Assembly (NCBI GenBank): GCA_003249585.1
Contig: QKIM01000254.1
Location: forward strand, 1 to 6,167
Direction: 5' to 3'
Source: Deltaproteobacteria bacterium
GTDB taxonomy: Bacteria > Myxococcota_A > Polyangia > HGW-17
DNA length: 6,167 nt
Under the pieces are notes generated by a model, which was not told the DNA's origin, ran no database searches, and was given only the letters and a program-made list of their open reading frames with translations. Shown in pieces: positions 5,821 through 6,167 of this stretch. Both the position numbers and the translations under genes were made by a program. Numbering within the stretch: the stretch's first letter is position 1; each line of letters opens with the position of its first letter.

Positions 5821-6167
5821 ATGAAAACGACCCGTCGCCTGACGCCGCTTCTCCTCATCGCGCTTATCCTCTCTGTCCTGACTTCCTGTGAAATGATGAA
5901 GAAACGGCGCATGGACAGGTTCATCGCCGGCATGGTAGAGGGGGGGAATGAGACACGGGCCAAGGTGCTCAGCGGTGGGAAAATAAAGGACTACAAGGTC
6001 TTCCGGGATGGCGACAAAACGGGGGTCGTCTTTGAGTACACCTTCGCCAAGGACGTGGAGTTGACGCCCACTCCAGACCTCAAGCAGACTGGGGCGAAGC
6101 TGATCTCACAGCTCAGGACCATGCAACAGTATGAATCCATGATGAAGTATGTGCGTCAGGGGCTCTA
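5821..6167 (+). CDS. Small lipoprotein of unknown function, 3' end cut by the window
   Basis: ATG 5821 opens a frame of 115 visible codons; the window ends two bases (TA) into the next codon, so it may stop right there or continue. Residues 1-23 are a clear type II signal peptide: basic MKTTRR, a Leu/Ile-rich core and lipobox LTSC with Cys23 acylated. The mature part starts with a basic, Met-rich stretch (MMKKRRM) and continues with a mixed charged sequence including YKVFRDGDKTGVVFEYTF, which looks like adjacent beta strands, then a Gln- and Met-rich probable helix near the end (LRTMQQYESMMKYV). I do not recognise a family. It follows the propeller gene on the same strand after a probable terminator, so it is likely a separate transcript. 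The lipoprotein call is firm; the function is unknown. Confidence 0.82.
   Translation, partial: MKTTRRLTPLLLIALILSVLTSCEMMKKRRMDRFIAGMVEGGNETRAKVLSGGKIKDYKVFRDGDKTGVVFEYTFAKDVELTPTPDLKQTGAKLISQLRTMQQYESMMKYVRQGL

Noticed and set aside
5343..5963. 206-codon open frame on the minus strand
   Set aside because: It is antisense to the end of the propeller gene and the start of the small lipoprotein, with no ribosome binding site or domain.

Overview
This is a G+C-rich bacterial stretch with five protein genes, two of them cut by the window edges. Four of the five encode predicted lipoproteins; the fifth is the tRNA-modification gene miaA. The cysteine-rich CGDG...E.CDG repeats, the Sel1/Hcp-like disulfide repeats, the SBBP-type beta-propeller repeats and the density of lipoproteins suggest a Myxococcota/Bradymonadota-like (former Deltaproteobacteria) genome. 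That assignment rests on protein style, not on a marker-gene comparison.

Layout. 1-1110 (+) is the 3' part of a lipoprotein with SH3-like segments; its lipobox cysteine lies 13 codons into the window. 1151-2062 (+) is miaA, 40 bp downstream on the same strand. 2084-3268 (-) runs convergent to miaA with only 21 bp between the stops and encodes a lipoprotein with eleven regularly spaced Cys pairs (Sel1/Hcp-like). A 97-bp divergent intergenic region (3269-3365) separates it from 3366-5663 (+), a 765-residue lipoprotein made of seven six-cysteine repeats followed by a seven-bladed beta-propeller. After that gene comes a compact predicted three-way-junction RNA structure ending in a T7 tract (5656-5722), a likely terminator. 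5821-6167 (+) is the 5' part of a small lipoprotein of unknown function that runs off the window.

How the parts relate. miaA is housekeeping. The divergent pair in the middle is the notable part: both products are predicted to be exported, lipid-anchored and unusually rich in disulfides (22 and 42 extracytoplasmic cysteines besides the lipid-modified one), so both should depend on periplasmic disulfide formation, and they may share control from one short intergenic region. Nothing in the window gives an enzymatic activity for the lipoproteins; binding or scaffolding at the cell surface or in the periplasm is the reasonable inference. I saw no RNA genes, CRISPR arrays, insertion sequences or attachment sites, and no non-coding stretch longer than about 160 bp.
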